64,000 nt of DNA, taken from Methanococcoides sp. LMO-2 (GTDB taxonomy: Archaea; Halobacteriota; Methanosarcinia; Methanosarcinales; Methanosarcinaceae). The position numbers were made by a program, and so were the translations under genes. The notes beneath the pieces are model-generated. The model was not told where the DNA came from and made no database searches. It saw nothing but the letters and a program-made list of their open reading frames with translations. This document shows positions 9,726-18,754 of the stretch, piece after piece. The DNA is taken from contig NZ_JBCAUS010000002.1 of the NCBI RefSeq assembly GCF_038432375.1, positions 186,001-250,000 on the forward strand, given 5' to 3'. How positions within the stretch are numbered: position 1 is the first letter of the stretch; every line of letters begins with the position of its first letter.

Positions 9726-9753
9726 CATCCCTTTCCGTTTACCGTTTTTTTTT
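9715..9753 (+). terminator. Hairpin plus T-tract terminator
   Basis: GAAAGGGAT and ATCCCTTTC form a 9-bp stem with an AAC loop overlapping the end of the PGF-CTERM gene. A run of nine T (about 9745-9753) follows. The T-tract could also serve the lrgB gene from the other side poorly, so a plus-strand role is preferred. Confidence 0.65.
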
Positions 9754-9784
9754 AATTTAGTAATTTAGAAGCACTTATCCTGTT

Positions 9785-10489
9785 TCAAAGTAGTAGCTTA
9801 GCCAATATCGGAGCAAGGAATGCCGTTACCAATCCTGCAATACCGATTGCCAGGCCACTCATAGCTCCTTCGGTCTCTCCGATCTCAACAGCTTTTGTGG
9901 TACCGAGGGCATGGGACGAGGTTCCTATGGCAATACCGATTGCCACTTCGTCATCTATTCTGAACAACCTGCAAACCTGGGGTCCCATCAGGATACCTGC
10001 TATTCCTGTGAAGACTATGGCTGCAACTGTTATGGAAGGCAGGCCACCAAGCTGGTTTGATATCTCGATCCCGATGGGGGTTGTGACGGATTTCGGGATC
10101 ATGGAAACACTTAGCAGTTCGTCAAGACCGAACATTTTGCACATCAGGATTATGCTCACGATGCCTGCCGCAGACCCAATTCCGATTCCTCCGATTATGG
10201 GTATGATATTTTCCCTGAAAAGGCTGATCTTCTTGTACAGCGGAACTGCCAGGATCACTGTGGCAGGCCCGAGGAAGAACGATATGAACTGACCTCCCTG
10301 GTTGTAATCTTCAAATGTTATGTGGAAACTTAGCAGAAGGGCAATTATCATCAGCATACTTAGTAGCAGCGGGTTCATGATAGGTGAACGCGTTCTTTTG
10401 TAGAGCAGGCTACCTGCGTAGAATGTTGATATGGATATTCCTATTCCGAAGACAGGTGATCTTATCAGACTTTCGATAAGTTCATTCAA
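9785..10489 (-). CDS. lrgB: LrgB/CidB family membrane protein
   Basis: 234 residues, about seven membrane helices, with the family landmarks PKSVTTPIGIEIS and GTSSHALGTTKA. LrgB works with LrgA; the family modulates autolysis in bacteria and includes the plastid glycolate/glycerate transporter PLGG1. In a methanogen an organic-acid export role is more likely than murein autolysis (inference). Its start overlaps the end of lrgA by 8 bases, so the pair is one operon with coupled translation. Confidence 0.9.
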   Translation of the reverse strand: MNELIESLIRSPVFGIGISISTFYAGSLLYKRTRSPIMNPLLLSMLMIIALLLSFHITFEDYNQGGQFISFFLGPATVILAVPLYKKISLFRENIIPIIGGIGIGSAAGIVSIILMCKMFGLDELLSVSMIPKSVTTPIGIEISNQLGGLPSITVAAIVFTGIAGILMGPQVCRLFRIDDEVAIGIAIGTSSHALGTTKAVEIGETEGAMSGLAIGIAGLVTAFLAPILAKLLL

Positions 10490-10847
10490 TTGAACGCCTC
10501 CTGTTCATCAACATCTGTACCGTTACGCCGGTCACCACTACGATGATGATGGTGGATACTACTGATATGAACAGCAGGGCAGCCCATTTTCCTTCAAGTA
10601 TGGAGAAGCAAGTGATCAGCCCGACAGCTGCTGGTATGAAGAAGAATGACAGGTGTTTCAGCAGGAAGTTGCTCACATCTTCTATCATGGAAAGCTTCAG
10701 TATTCCGGTAAGCAGAAGTGCCAGTAATAGCAGCATTCCCAGTACACTTCCGGGGATCGGGACGTTAAGGAAATTGTGGAGAGCATTGCCTGCAATGCAT
10801 ATAGAAAGAATAATGGCGAACTGAACGATACGCTTCATTTTTATCAC
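10482..10847 (-). CDS. lrgA: LrgA/CidA family membrane protein
   Basis: 121 residues with four predicted helices and the family signature NVPIPGSVLGMLLLLALLLT. It is the small, holin-like partner of LrgB. It is first in the two-gene operon and divergent from the oxidoreductase genes starting at 11043. The 195-base spacer between them must carry both promoters. The start at 10847 gives MIKMKR; the second Met three codons later is an alternative. Confidence 0.88.
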   Translation of the reverse strand: MIKMKRIVQFAIILSICIAGNALHNFLNVPIPGSVLGMLLLLALLLTGILKLSMIEDVSNFLLKHLSFFFIPAAVGLITCFSILEGKWAALLFISVVSTIIIVVVTGVTVQMLMNRRRSIE

Positions 10848-11003
10848 ATTCGGATATTTGAGATCAGCCCGGAGTCTTTTACCGGCATCCGGGTGTTGGT
10901 GGGTGTAACGTCAGTGGCAGATATTAGTTTTTTCGGTCCGAAATCAGGTCTTTGCTGTTCTGTGGGCGGAAATATTTTCATCTGAACTTATGCATGAGAG
11001 GGT

Positions 11004-11042
11004 TTTTATACACATAAAATCCTAATTATATTGGGGGTATAA
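11004..11042 (+). promoter_or_regulatory. TATA box and ribosome site of the oxidoreductase operon
   Basis: TTTTATA at 11004-11010 lies about 25 bases before the expected transcript start near 11033. GGGGGT directly precedes ATG 11043 at close spacing. The untranslated leader would be only about ten bases. Confidence 0.5.
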
Positions 11043-11954
11043 ATGCTCAGATTGCGATTCCATGGCAGGGGTGGCCAGGGAGCAAAAGTAGCCAGTAGAG
11101 TGCTTGGGAGTGCTGCATTTCTGGATGGCTATAATGCTCAGGATTTCCCATTGTACGGTGCCGAGAGGAGAGGTGCACCAATAACGGCCTTTACCCGCAT
11201 ATCCAGAGATGACATCATGGAGCGGGGTTTAGTATCACAACCGGATGTTGTGGTAGTTATGGACGAAACCCTGCTATTGGACCCCCAGTCTTCTCCTTTA
11301 TCAGGACTTAAAAAAGGAGGTGTCGTTTTTGTTAACACACCCCGTACTCCTTTTGAAACAAAGGAAGGGTACGGTATCGAAGATCATGTGATCACACTGG
11401 ATATCACAAAGGTCAGCCTTGACATGATAGGACAGCCTGTTCTCAGCAGCCTTGCAGCCGCAGTTGCCGCAAAGGTAGCAGGTATTGGAGAGAAGGCCCT
11501 AAGGGATGCTCTGAAAAAGGAACTTTCAGCGATAATTTCTGAAAAGGATCTTTTAGATAGAAATATAGAGGCTGCAATTTATTGTTACAATTCAGTAGAA
11601 CCGATCAGCATAGAAACCACTGAGAAGGTTCGGGAAAAGGAGAATATTATCTCCATACCTTTTGAAACTGCTCTGGTCTCGAGTCCTTCAATATTATCCA
11701 GAGGCAATACACCCTTACGAAGAACAGGTAACTGGCGCATATTCAGACCAGTCTGGGATTATGATGCCTGTACCAAATGCATGACCTGTGTTGCCAGGTG
11801 TCCTGAGGGCTGTATCCGGCTGAACGAGGAAGGATACCCGTTCGCAGATTACGAGAACTGCAAAGGTTGCCTGATTTGTGCCGAGGAATGTCCTGTGGGA
11901 GCTATCAGTAAAGTGCGGGAGTCGCACTCCCAAACAAAAGAGGGTGATCAGTAA
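11043..11954 (+). CDS. 2-oxoacid:ferredoxin oxidoreductase, fused gamma and delta (ferredoxin) subunits
   Basis: 303 residues. Residues 1-180 are the gamma domain (FHGRGGQGAKVASRVLG, then QDFPLYGAERRGAP). The C-terminal 75 residues are a two-cluster ferredoxin with CTKCMTCVARCPEGC and CKGCLICAEECPVG. This is the PorG-PorD order fused into one chain. It links the catalytic subunits downstream to ferredoxin. The stop and the next start share one base (TAATG), so translation is coupled. Por of Methanosarcina has separate subunits, so this is probably a second, differently specific enzyme. Confidence 0.9.
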   Translation: MLRLRFHGRGGQGAKVASRVLGSAAFLDGYNAQDFPLYGAERRGAPITAFTRISRDDIMERGLVSQPDVVVVMDETLLLDPQSSPLSGLKKGGVVFVNTPRTPFETKEGYGIEDHVITLDITKVSLDMIGQPVLSSLAAAVAAKVAGIGEKALRDALKKELSAIISEKDLLDRNIEAAIYCYNSVEPISIETTEKVREKENIISIPFETALVSSPSILSRGNTPLRRTGNWRIFRPVWDYDACTKCMTCVARCPEGCIRLNEEGYPFADYENCKGCLICAEECPVGAISKVRESHSQTKEGDQ

Positions 11955-13174
11955 TGGCAAAAGAGATGCTTACCGGTAACCGTGCCGCTGCCTGGGGAGT
12001 GCGACTGGCAGAAGTTGATTATATTCCGGCCTATCCTATAACTCCACAGACAGAGATCATCGAGACAATTGCAAAGTGGATATCCGATGGAGAGATGGAT
12101 GCAGGTTTTGTTACCATGGACTCGGAGCATTCCATGATCACGGCAGCAGGCGCTGCTTCAGCAACAGGTGCCAGGACATTCACCACCACATCCAGCCAGG
12201 GTTTGATGTATGGTTTTGAGATGCTCTACACGGTGGCAGGATGGAGAGTGCCTCTTGTGATGGTCAATGTATCCAGGGGTTTATCCGCCCCCATCACCCT
12301 GGGACCGGACCACAATGATATCCTTGCACTCAGGGATACGGGATTCCTGCAGATCCATTGCGAGACCTGCCAGGAGGTACTTGATTCTGTCCTGATGGCA
12401 TACAGGCTGGCAGAGGATAAGCGTGTGCTTCTGCCAGTGATGGTGAACATGGATGGTTTTTTCCTTTCATTTACCAGGGAGGCTGTGGAGGTTCCTGATG
12501 TGGAAGCTGTCAGGTGCTTCCTGCCGGAATACCAGCCCGAACATGCCTTCTTCAGGGCAGGTCAGCCCATGGCACAGGGAGTTGCGGTCCTTGGCGGGGA
12601 GTTCTATTCCTATTTCAAGTACCAGATGCACCTTGCAAGTCAGAATGCTCTTGAGGTCTACAGGGAAGTATCTGATGATTTCGAGAGGATATTCGGCAGG
12701 AAGTATGGAACCATTGACGAATATATGATGGAAGATGCTGAATATGTCCTTGTGATGACAAACTCCTTTTCCACCCTTGGAAAAGCTGCTGTAAAAAGAG
12801 CACGTGAGAAAGGTATCAAGGCCGGTTTGTTGAGACCAAGGTTCTTACGCCCATTCCCTGATTCTGATATAAGGAATGCACTTAAAGGAAAGAAGGCTGT
12901 GGCTGTCATCGACCAGAACATCAGCGTAGGCAAGGGCGGTATCATCTATTCTGAAATGGCCGGCTGCCTGTACAATGAAGAAAACAGGCCCCTTTTGCTA
13001 TCTTTTATTGGTGGACTTGGGGGGAAGAACATCAGCCAGGAAGAGTTCGATCTCATCTTTGACAAAATGATCCGCACAGTTGATACTAAAGTCGTAGAGC
13101 CTCTTCATCTCCTTTACACAGAGAATGAGTGGAAAGGCATAACAAAATTGAAAGATATCGCAGGGAGGCAATGA
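11954..13174 (+). CDS. 2-oxoacid:ferredoxin oxidoreductase, alpha subunit
   Basis: 406 residues, typical length for a PorA-type alpha subunit. Landmarks are GNRAAAWGVRLAEVDYIPAY with PITPQTEI, the TMDSEHSMITAAGAASATGA stretch and the STLGKAAVKRAREKGIKAG transition to domain II. It contributes the pyrimidine-binding side of thiamine diphosphate and the substrate pocket. The substrate cannot be fixed by eye; 2-ketoisovalerate, arylpyruvate and pyruvate remain possible. The neighbours (an amino acid dehydrogenase and an acyl-CoA synthetase) favour branched-chain or aryl acids. Confidence 0.9.
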   Translation: MAKEMLTGNRAAAWGVRLAEVDYIPAYPITPQTEIIETIAKWISDGEMDAGFVTMDSEHSMITAAGAASATGARTFTTTSSQGLMYGFEMLYTVAGWRVPLVMVNVSRGLSAPITLGPDHNDILALRDTGFLQIHCETCQEVLDSVLMAYRLAEDKRVLLPVMVNMDGFFLSFTREAVEVPDVEAVRCFLPEYQPEHAFFRAGQPMAQGVAVLGGEFYSYFKYQMHLASQNALEVYREVSDDFERIFGRKYGTIDEYMMEDAEYVLVMTNSFSTLGKAAVKRAREKGIKAGLLRPRFLRPFPDSDIRNALKGKKAVAVIDQNISVGKGGIIYSEMAGCLYNEENRPLLLSFIGGLGGKNISQEEFDLIFDKMIRTVDTKVVEPLHLLYTENEWKGITKLKDIAGRQ

Positions 13175-13177
13175 GAT

Positions 13178-14113
13178 ATGGATTCAGAAAACATCAGGTC
13201 CATAAAGGAACTGCCACCTGAAGAGAACATGCAACCGGGGACCGCTGCCTGTGCAGGTTGTGGTGGCCTCCTGACCCTGAGATATTGCCTGAAAGCATTG
13301 GGGGAAAATATCGTAATCGTAAATGCAGCAGGATGTTTCACTCTGCTTACCATTTATCCATTTTCACCTTTCCGGAATTCCTGGCTTTACACTGCAATGG
13401 CCTGTGCACCTGCAGGAGCCCAGGGAGTACGGGATGCACTGGATATACTGATCAAAAAAGGAAAACTTGACCCTGAAGAGAACCTGAAGGTGGTCGTACT
13501 TGCAGGCGATGGTTCTGCATACGACATGGCCCTCTCGTCCACATCCGGTGCCATATACCGCAACCTGGACTTCTATTACATCTGTTATGATAACGAGGCT
13601 TATGGAAATACCGGATTCCAGCATTCAGGTGCATCACCATTTGGTTCAAGGACAGGAACCACTCCTCCAGGAGAGAAGGTCCCGGTTGGGTCACAGCTTC
13701 AAAAGAAGAACCTGTTCGATATATGGAACAGTCACAAGCCACCATACCTTGCAACTGTTTCACCGGCCTATCCTGTTGACCTGATGAACAAGTTCAAAAA
13801 GGCTGAGCAGTTCAAAGGGCCAAAGCTTTTCATATCCCATATCCCCTGCCCTCCAGGATGGGGATTTGATCCATCTCAATCTGTCAAACTCGCAAAGCTC
13901 TCAGTTGAGACCGGCCTATGGCCTCTGAAAGAGTCGATCCATGGGGAGGTGGAACATACATTTGTCCCGAAGAAGTTCAAGCCTGTGGAAGAATACCTGC
14001 AAGCACAGGAAAGGTTCTCCCATCTTTTCAAGCCGGAAAGACAGGAGGATGCTTTGAAAAGTATACAGGAGATGGTGGATGAGTACTGGAGGAAGAACAC
14101 GTTGCTCCCTTAA
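13178..14113 (+). CDS. 2-oxoacid:ferredoxin oxidoreductase, beta subunit (TPP-binding)
   Basis: 311 residues. Cys25 and Cys28 in TAACAGCGG, and a Cys near 53 (NAAGCF), are the expected proximal [4Fe-4S] ligands. GDGSAYDM at about 110-117 and the NEAYGNTG segment near 138 form the Mg-thiamine diphosphate site. GGGAGG inside the end of the alpha gene serves this ATG, three bases after the alpha stop. The operon ends 30 bases from a convergent dehydrogenase gene, with no obvious terminator between. Confidence 0.9.
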   Translation: MDSENIRSIKELPPEENMQPGTAACAGCGGLLTLRYCLKALGENIVIVNAAGCFTLLTIYPFSPFRNSWLYTAMACAPAGAQGVRDALDILIKKGKLDPEENLKVVVLAGDGSAYDMALSSTSGAIYRNLDFYYICYDNEAYGNTGFQHSGASPFGSRTGTTPPGEKVPVGSQLQKKNLFDIWNSHKPPYLATVSPAYPVDLMNKFKKAEQFKGPKLFISHIPCPPGWGFDPSQSVKLAKLSVETGLWPLKESIHGEVEHTFVPKKFKPVEEYLQAQERFSHLFKPERQEDALKSIQEMVDEYWRKNTLLP

Positions 14114-14144
14114 ATCCCATTCTTTCCTTCATCTTTTTCCTTAA

Positions 14145-15395
14145 TTAAACGAATCCCGGAGCTGATGAGAAAAGGGACCATCGTCTGTAACCCATAGCTT
14201 TGTGTATTCTTGATAGGGCAAGTTCCAGGGCAGCTTCCCGTGGAAGTATTTCTTTGTCCGCGGCATTCTTCAACACCAACCTGGTATTGGTACGCACCTT
14301 TTCCTCTATGGCCTGAAGTGCTGCACACTCACTAGCTCCCTCATATTCCATGGCAGCACAGATCACTCCTCCAGCGTTGGCAATGAAATCCGGAACGCAC
14401 AGTATCCCTTTTTCGTGAAGGTATTTTTCAGCTCCCTGAGTGATCGGGATGTTGGCACCTTCTACCACAAGTTTTGTCCTCAGGCGATGCACATTTTCCT
14501 CATTCAGGACATCCGGACGTGCTGCCGGGATCCATATATCACAATCAACATCTATGACCGCATCGCGCTCGAGCTTCTGTCCTCCGGGATAATCGACCAC
14601 GCTTCCTCCGGATTCTTTTAAGGCTATCACTACATCAACGTCAAGTCCGTCCGGGTTATACAACGTTCCTCGTGAATCACCTATTGCAACTACTACAGAT
14701 CCCTTTTCTGCAAGGAAACGGGCTGCATTCTTACCCACTGCACCAAATCCCTGCACTGCGACCCTGGCTCCTTCAAGCTTGAAGTCACAGAACTCAAGGG
14801 CAACTTCAGTGGAATGTCGAAGACCCCATCCTGTAGCTCCTATTTCATCTAATGGAATCCCGCCAAGAACCCTGGGTAGCCCTACTACTCTTCCAATCTC
14901 ATCCTTGACACTGGCCATGCAGTCCTCATCCGTACCCATGTCAGGGGCGAAGATGTACTCCTCTATCTCTCTCAGTGAGCAGGCAAGGACTCGTATAAGT
15001 TCGATCTTCTTTTCCTTCTCCATCTTCGGATCAGCATAGATAACAGCCTTTCCTCCTCCATAGGGAAGGCCTGCGGCTGCATTTTTCAGTGTCATGGCCC
15101 TTGCCAGACGGAAACACTCCTCTGTGCTGACATCCGGTGCCATGCGTACTCCTCCGATAGAAGGGCCAGCTGCTACATTATCCACAACAAGCACTGCCTT
15201 TAATCCCACAGACGGTTCATATACATGGATGATCTTGCTCGGTCCGAGCTCATCCGCAAATCGAAAGATATCTTCCGTAACAACCCCTCCCTTAAACGTA
15301 TCCTGACCTACAAGGTTACAGGATATTATATTGTATTTTCTCGCTCCTGGATAATAACATTTGTCAATAGGCTTACTTTTTGATCTTAAATTCAA
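14145..15395 (-). CDS. Glu/Leu/Phe/Val dehydrogenase family protein
   Basis: Up to 416 residues. The catalytic-domain motifs GPSIGGVRMAP and AAAGLPYGGGKAV and the PDMGTDEDCM segment are present. They are followed by the NAD(P) Rossmann motif VAVQGFGAVGKNAARFLAEKG. The family interconverts an amino acid and its 2-oxoacid with ammonia. The ORF start is a TTG overlapping the upstream stop (TTGA), with an N-terminal extension of about 38 residues lacking family features. A strong GGGAGGGG lies at about residue 37 but has no standard start after it. The start is therefore unresolved. It is cotranscribed with the acyl-CoA synthetase. Confidence 0.88.
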   Translation of the reverse strand: MNLRSKSKPIDKCYYPGARKYNIISCNLVGQDTFKGGVVTEDIFRFADELGPSKIIHVYEPSVGLKAVLVVDNVAAGPSIGGVRMAPDVSTEECFRLARAMTLKNAAAGLPYGGGKAVIYADPKMEKEKKIELIRVLACSLREIEEYIFAPDMGTDEDCMASVKDEIGRVVGLPRVLGGIPLDEIGATGWGLRHSTEVALEFCDFKLEGARVAVQGFGAVGKNAARFLAEKGSVVVAIGDSRGTLYNPDGLDVDVVIALKESGGSVVDYPGGQKLERDAVIDVDCDIWIPAARPDVLNEENVHRLRTKLVVEGANIPITQGAEKYLHEKGILCVPDFIANAGGVICAAMEYEGASECAALQAIEEKVRTNTRLVLKNAADKEILPREAALELALSRIHKAMGYRRWSLFSSAPGFV

Positions 15396-17077
15396 TCCGA
15401 TCTTTGCCAGAGTCCCTTTTCCTTCAGCTTTTCGATCACATCCCCTTTTGTCTCGAACTCGTTTATCCTGAGCTCTTTGCGTTTGATCTTGCCACTGATG
15501 GTCTTGGGAAGCTCCCTGACAAATTCGATCTCCCTTGGATACTTGTAAGGAGCTGTCACTTCTTTGACATGATTCTGGATATCCTTTACAAGTTGTTCAG
15601 ATGGCTCAGATCCCTCTCTCAGGACAACAAAGACCTTGACGATCTCTCCCCTTATTTGATCCGGACTCGGGATCATTGCAGATTCAAGGACCGCCTCATG
15701 TGAATCTACTGCACTTTCTACCTCGAAGGGGCCGATCCTGTATCCTGAACTTAAACAGATATCATCCGCCCTTGATTCGAACCAGATGTACCCGTCATTG
15801 TCCATCATTGCAAGGTCACCGGTCAGGTACCAGTTCCCAACGAAGCATTCTGCTGTCTTTTCCGGTTTATTGTGATATCCTTTGAAAAGCATGGGGTGGT
15901 TCTTTACCACAGCAATTGTTCCCTTTTCACCTGGCGGTAACTTTTCACCTGTATCAGGATCGACAATTGCTCCCTCAACTCCGGGTGTGAACTTTCCCAT
16001 GGATCCGGGTCTTATTTCCATTCCTGGCAGGGTGCATGCAATAACGCAGGATTCCGTTTGTCCATATCCTTCCCGCACAGGTACCCCGAACTTTTCTTCG
16101 AAGAACTTAACAATGCCCGGGGTGCAGGGCTCTCCTGCAGTTAATATGACCTTTAGTTCAGACAGGTCGTATATCTGATCTGCATCCTCGATCGTTGCCA
16201 TGGACCTGAGTTCCGTTGGAGTAAAACATGCCCTGTTTATCTTCCATCTGTCAAGCATTTCAAACCATTTTTCAGGCTCGAACCTCCCGGCGTAATGGAA
16301 GTTGATAGCTCCTGCATTCAGGACAGCTCCGAAGGGTCCCCAATACCATTTTGCCCAGCCAGGTTCTGTTGTTGCCCAGCATCGCTCGTCAGATTGCGTA
16401 TTCCACCAGTAGTGCCTGTTCAGCCTGTCGAAGCAGTACATCAATGAATGTGTATGCAATACACCCTTTGGTGCTCCGGTGGTCCCGGAAGTGTAATTTA
16501 TCGCCAGTAGATCATTTGCAGTAAGCTTTTCGATCTTCAGTTTCCCTGATGCAGCATCAATTTCCTGCTCATAGTTTCTCCATCCTTCCCTCTGGCCTGA
16601 AAAGAAAAGGTCGATGGTCGGGATCCTGTCTGCGATACTATCCTTGATCCTGTCTACCTCATCAGCAACTACCCTGTCGTTTGTGATCAAAGCCTTGATC
16701 CCTGCATCCAATATCTTGTATTCTATATCCCTGCTTTTGAGCATGATCGTACCGGGAACCACCACGCCACCGATCGCCCAGATGGCGATACTTGTTACAT
16801 AGACATCTGATCCCCTGGGAAGTATAACCAGCACCCGGTCACCTTTATGGATTCCGGAATCCCGAAGGACGTTCCCTAACCTCATGGCACTATCCCAGAT
16901 CTCCCGGTACGATGCTTTCTCCACCGTCCCATCCGGGTACCCGGTAACCGTCATCAGCTTTGAGCTGTCTGCTGCCAATTTCCTGATGGTGTCAACAAAA
17001 TTATAATCTTCAGGAATATCCCAATTGAAGTTCTTTCTTTCTTCTTCATAGTCGAATGCTTCCTTTTCTTTCCCCAC
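15392..17077 (-). CDS. Medium/branched-chain acyl-CoA synthetase (AMP-forming), MacsMa-like
   Basis: 561 residues of the ANL adenylating superfamily. AMP-binding motif YTSGTTGAPKGVLHTH, the A5 segment REGYGQTESC, NWYLTGDLAMMDNDGYIWF, and the C-terminal lysine motif PKTISGKIKR. It resembles the characterised Methanosarcina acetivorans enzyme MacsMa, which favours small branched acids such as 2-methylbutyrate. The start is GTG at 17077 with GGAGG seven bases upstream. Acyl-CoA made here could be reductively carboxylated by the facing oxidoreductase and then aminated by the downstream dehydrogenase (inference). Confidence 0.9.
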   Translation of the reverse strand: MGKEKEAFDYEEERKNFNWDIPEDYNFVDTIRKLAADSSKLMTVTGYPDGTVEKASYREIWDSAMRLGNVLRDSGIHKGDRVLVILPRGSDVYVTSIAIWAIGGVVVPGTIMLKSRDIEYKILDAGIKALITNDRVVADEVDRIKDSIADRIPTIDLFFSGQREGWRNYEQEIDAASGKLKIEKLTANDLLAINYTSGTTGAPKGVLHTHSLMYCFDRLNRHYWWNTQSDERCWATTEPGWAKWYWGPFGAVLNAGAINFHYAGRFEPEKWFEMLDRWKINRACFTPTELRSMATIEDADQIYDLSELKVILTAGEPCTPGIVKFFEEKFGVPVREGYGQTESCVIACTLPGMEIRPGSMGKFTPGVEGAIVDPDTGEKLPPGEKGTIAVVKNHPMLFKGYHNKPEKTAECFVGNWYLTGDLAMMDNDGYIWFESRADDICLSSGYRIGPFEVESAVDSHEAVLESAMIPSPDQIRGEIVKVFVVLREGSEPSEQLVKDIQNHVKEVTAPYKYPREIEFVRELPKTISGKIKRKELRINEFETKGDVIEKLKEKGLWQRSD

Positions 17078-17144
17078 TTGATCGTCCTCCTTTGATGTGC
17101 GCTTGTCCGGAGTATAATTCCAGCTTTCGTCCTATCCCATTACC

Positions 17145-17648
17145 TCACCGGAATCTTGCTGCGATCCTTTCCGGCAGGTCATCCCGGTTATTCTCATCAA
17201 CTGTCAGTACCTCGAAGTCTTTCCTTATCCTCTGAGCCAGTGGGTGTTTGCTCGATCTATGAAGTACAGCAAGTATCGGTCTATCCGAATCAAGGACTTC
17301 TTCCACGGCCCGGATGAAGTTCTCCGATCTGAGCTCCATGGGCCCGACTTCATCAATGACCACAAGATCGCAGCCAGCGGCAGTCCTGATCGCTGCTGCA
17401 CCGATGTCATCGAGATCTTCAAGGTTAACATGATATTTTCCCAGTTTCGGGCCGGTACAGTCGATATGGCTAAGGATCCCTTTCCTGCCGGTGTCTATAT
17501 CCTCAATAGAAAATCCCTGGCGTTTGCCGTTCACACGTATCTCTGCAGCCCGGATACCACAGGCTTTCAGCTCTAGCTTTTCCACAACCTTTGATACTAC
17601 CGTTGATTTCCCCACTCCAGGCTTTCCTGTTATTGCTATTCTAAGCAT
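17145..17648 (-). CDS. THEP1-type nucleoside-triphosphatase
   Basis: 167 residues, the normal length of the family. The Walker A motif is GKPGVGKST (8-16) and the Walker B-like motif LVVIDEVGPMEL. CGIRAAEIRVNGKRQGF is characteristic of THEP1 NTPases. Purified family members hydrolyse several NTPs and dNTPs, but their cellular role is unclear. It lies 67 bases upstream of the synthetase on the same strand, so it could be the first gene of that unit. Confidence 0.88.
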   Translation of the reverse strand: MLRIAITGKPGVGKSTVVSKVVEKLELKACGIRAAEIRVNGKRQGFSIEDIDTGRKGILSHIDCTGPKLGKYHVNLEDLDDIGAAAIRTAAGCDLVVIDEVGPMELRSENFIRAVEEVLDSDRPILAVLHRSSKHPLAQRIRKDFEVLTVDENNRDDLPERIAARFR

Positions 17649-17913
17649 CCGGACAATTTCCCCATATAAAAGATGTGTTGGGTGGTATTTAAGTTGAATT
17701 GGTTTTCACTTCTCCGGGATTAGTGTGGTCTGACTGTGGGCTACCACATGATTTAAGAACAAGAAATTCCTTGTAGATGCAGATTCACTGCTCTTAAGGA
17801 TCAGGATCATGGATCCAGTCTTTATCATTTTTCTTTTAATAAATTTAAGTTCTTTTTTGTTACCAACTTGTATATCAAAAGCCATTAGTAGTTTTAAAAC
17901 ATATTCTCTATTA
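17649..17913. other. Intergenic region with TATA-like tracts
   Basis: About 265 bases between the NTPase and the candidate RNA. An AT-rich stretch TTTTAAAACATATT (from 17892) lies about 20 bases before the first helix of the candidate RNA and could be its promoter. No coding remnant is seen. Confidence 0.35.
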
Positions 17914-18109
17914 CCGTATCATAAGGGATACGGTGTGGCAGTGAATCAGAAGGTAGAAAGCCAAAGGGCATAAAACCCCATAACCATTCACGGTTAAAAT
18001 GGCATTCGTAATCCCTTTAGGTCGACCTGAGATGGGGAGGGCATCGGGGTAAGGGTCGCCCAAAGAGATGTCGTCTGAGAGGTCGACGGATCGATCCCTG
18101 ATCACTGCC
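17914..18109 (+). ncRNA. Candidate structured noncoding RNA
   Basis: A GC-richer island in AT-rich spacer with several mutually consistent helices. CCGTATC-ataagg-GATACGG (17914-17933) is a perfect 7-bp hairpin. GGCAGTGA (17937-17944) pairs perfectly with TCACTGCC (18102-18109), closing a domain. Inside it GTCGACCT (18021-18028) pairs with AGGTCGAC (18080-18087), enclosing GGGC/GCCC (18039-18042 with 18058-18061). An alternative pairing of AAGGGAT with ATCCCTT would compete with the first hairpin, which suggests switching or chance. T-rich tracts follow. It lacks RNase P and SRP RNA signatures. The strand is inferred from the upstream TATA-like and downstream T tracts. Confidence 0.45.
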
Positions 18110-18204
18110 ATTAACTTCCTTTTCTACTATCTCTTATCTATCAGCTTTTGCTTTGTTTTTTCGTTCAGTAGTATTATTTATTTGAATAGCTAATAGATTA
18201 GAAC

Positions 18205-18720
18205 ATGAACAATGGGCCTAAGGATCTTGAAGTAAATATAAGGTCTACGGATGAGACTGATATTCCTCTGATAATGCGTTTCATCAAGGAACTTGCTGAT
18301 TTTGAAAAGTTAAGTGATACCGTTGTTGCTACCGAAGAAGACCTTAAAAGGTCACTTTTTGGAGAACGACCCTATGCAGAAGCTGTGATCGCTGAGATTG
18401 ATGGCAGTCCTGCCGGGTTTATGATATTTTTCCATAACTTTACTGCATATGTTGGGAAACCTGGAATATATATTGAGGGCATCTATGTGGATCCTGCATA
18501 TCGAGGGTCCGGTGTTGGGGAGGCACTAATGAAATACTGTGCAGGCATCGCAAAGGAAAGAGGCTGTGGAACAATGAATTGGTGTGTTCTGGATTGGAAT
18601 CCTGCCCGAAAATTCTATGAGCGTCTTGGTGCTAAACCTGAAAGTGACTGGGTAGTTTATACTCTGGATGAAAAAGGAATATCTGAACTTGTAGAAAGCA
18701 AGAACGATCGCACAACGTGA
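18205..18720 (+). CDS. GNAT acetyltransferase (SAT/thialysine-like)
   Basis: 171 residues. Motif A is VDPAYRGSGVGEALMKY, followed by MNWCVLDWNPARKFYERLGA. This combination is typical of diamine or thialysine N-acetyltransferase-like GNAT proteins. FHNFTAYVGKPGIYIEGIYV is also typical of this subgroup. The acceptor is probably a small amine, but it is not provable here. There is no ribosome site before the ATG. An AT-rich TATA-like stretch about 30 bases upstream suggests a leaderless transcript. Confidence 0.85.
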   Translation: MNNGPKDLEVNIRSTDETDIPLIMRFIKELADFEKLSDTVVATEEDLKRSLFGERPYAEAVIAEIDGSPAGFMIFFHNFTAYVGKPGIYIEGIYVDPAYRGSGVGEALMKYCAGIAKERGCGTMNWCVLDWNPARKFYERLGAKPESDWVVYTLDEKGISELVESKNDRTT

Positions 18721-18754
18721 GTATATCTCAATTTTTCATTTTTTAAATTTGAGT

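Noticed and set aside
17911-18111. Minus-strand 66-codon frame over the candidate RNA
   Set aside because: No ribosome site, composition driven by the paired helices, and no protein-like pattern. The RNA reading explains the sequence better.
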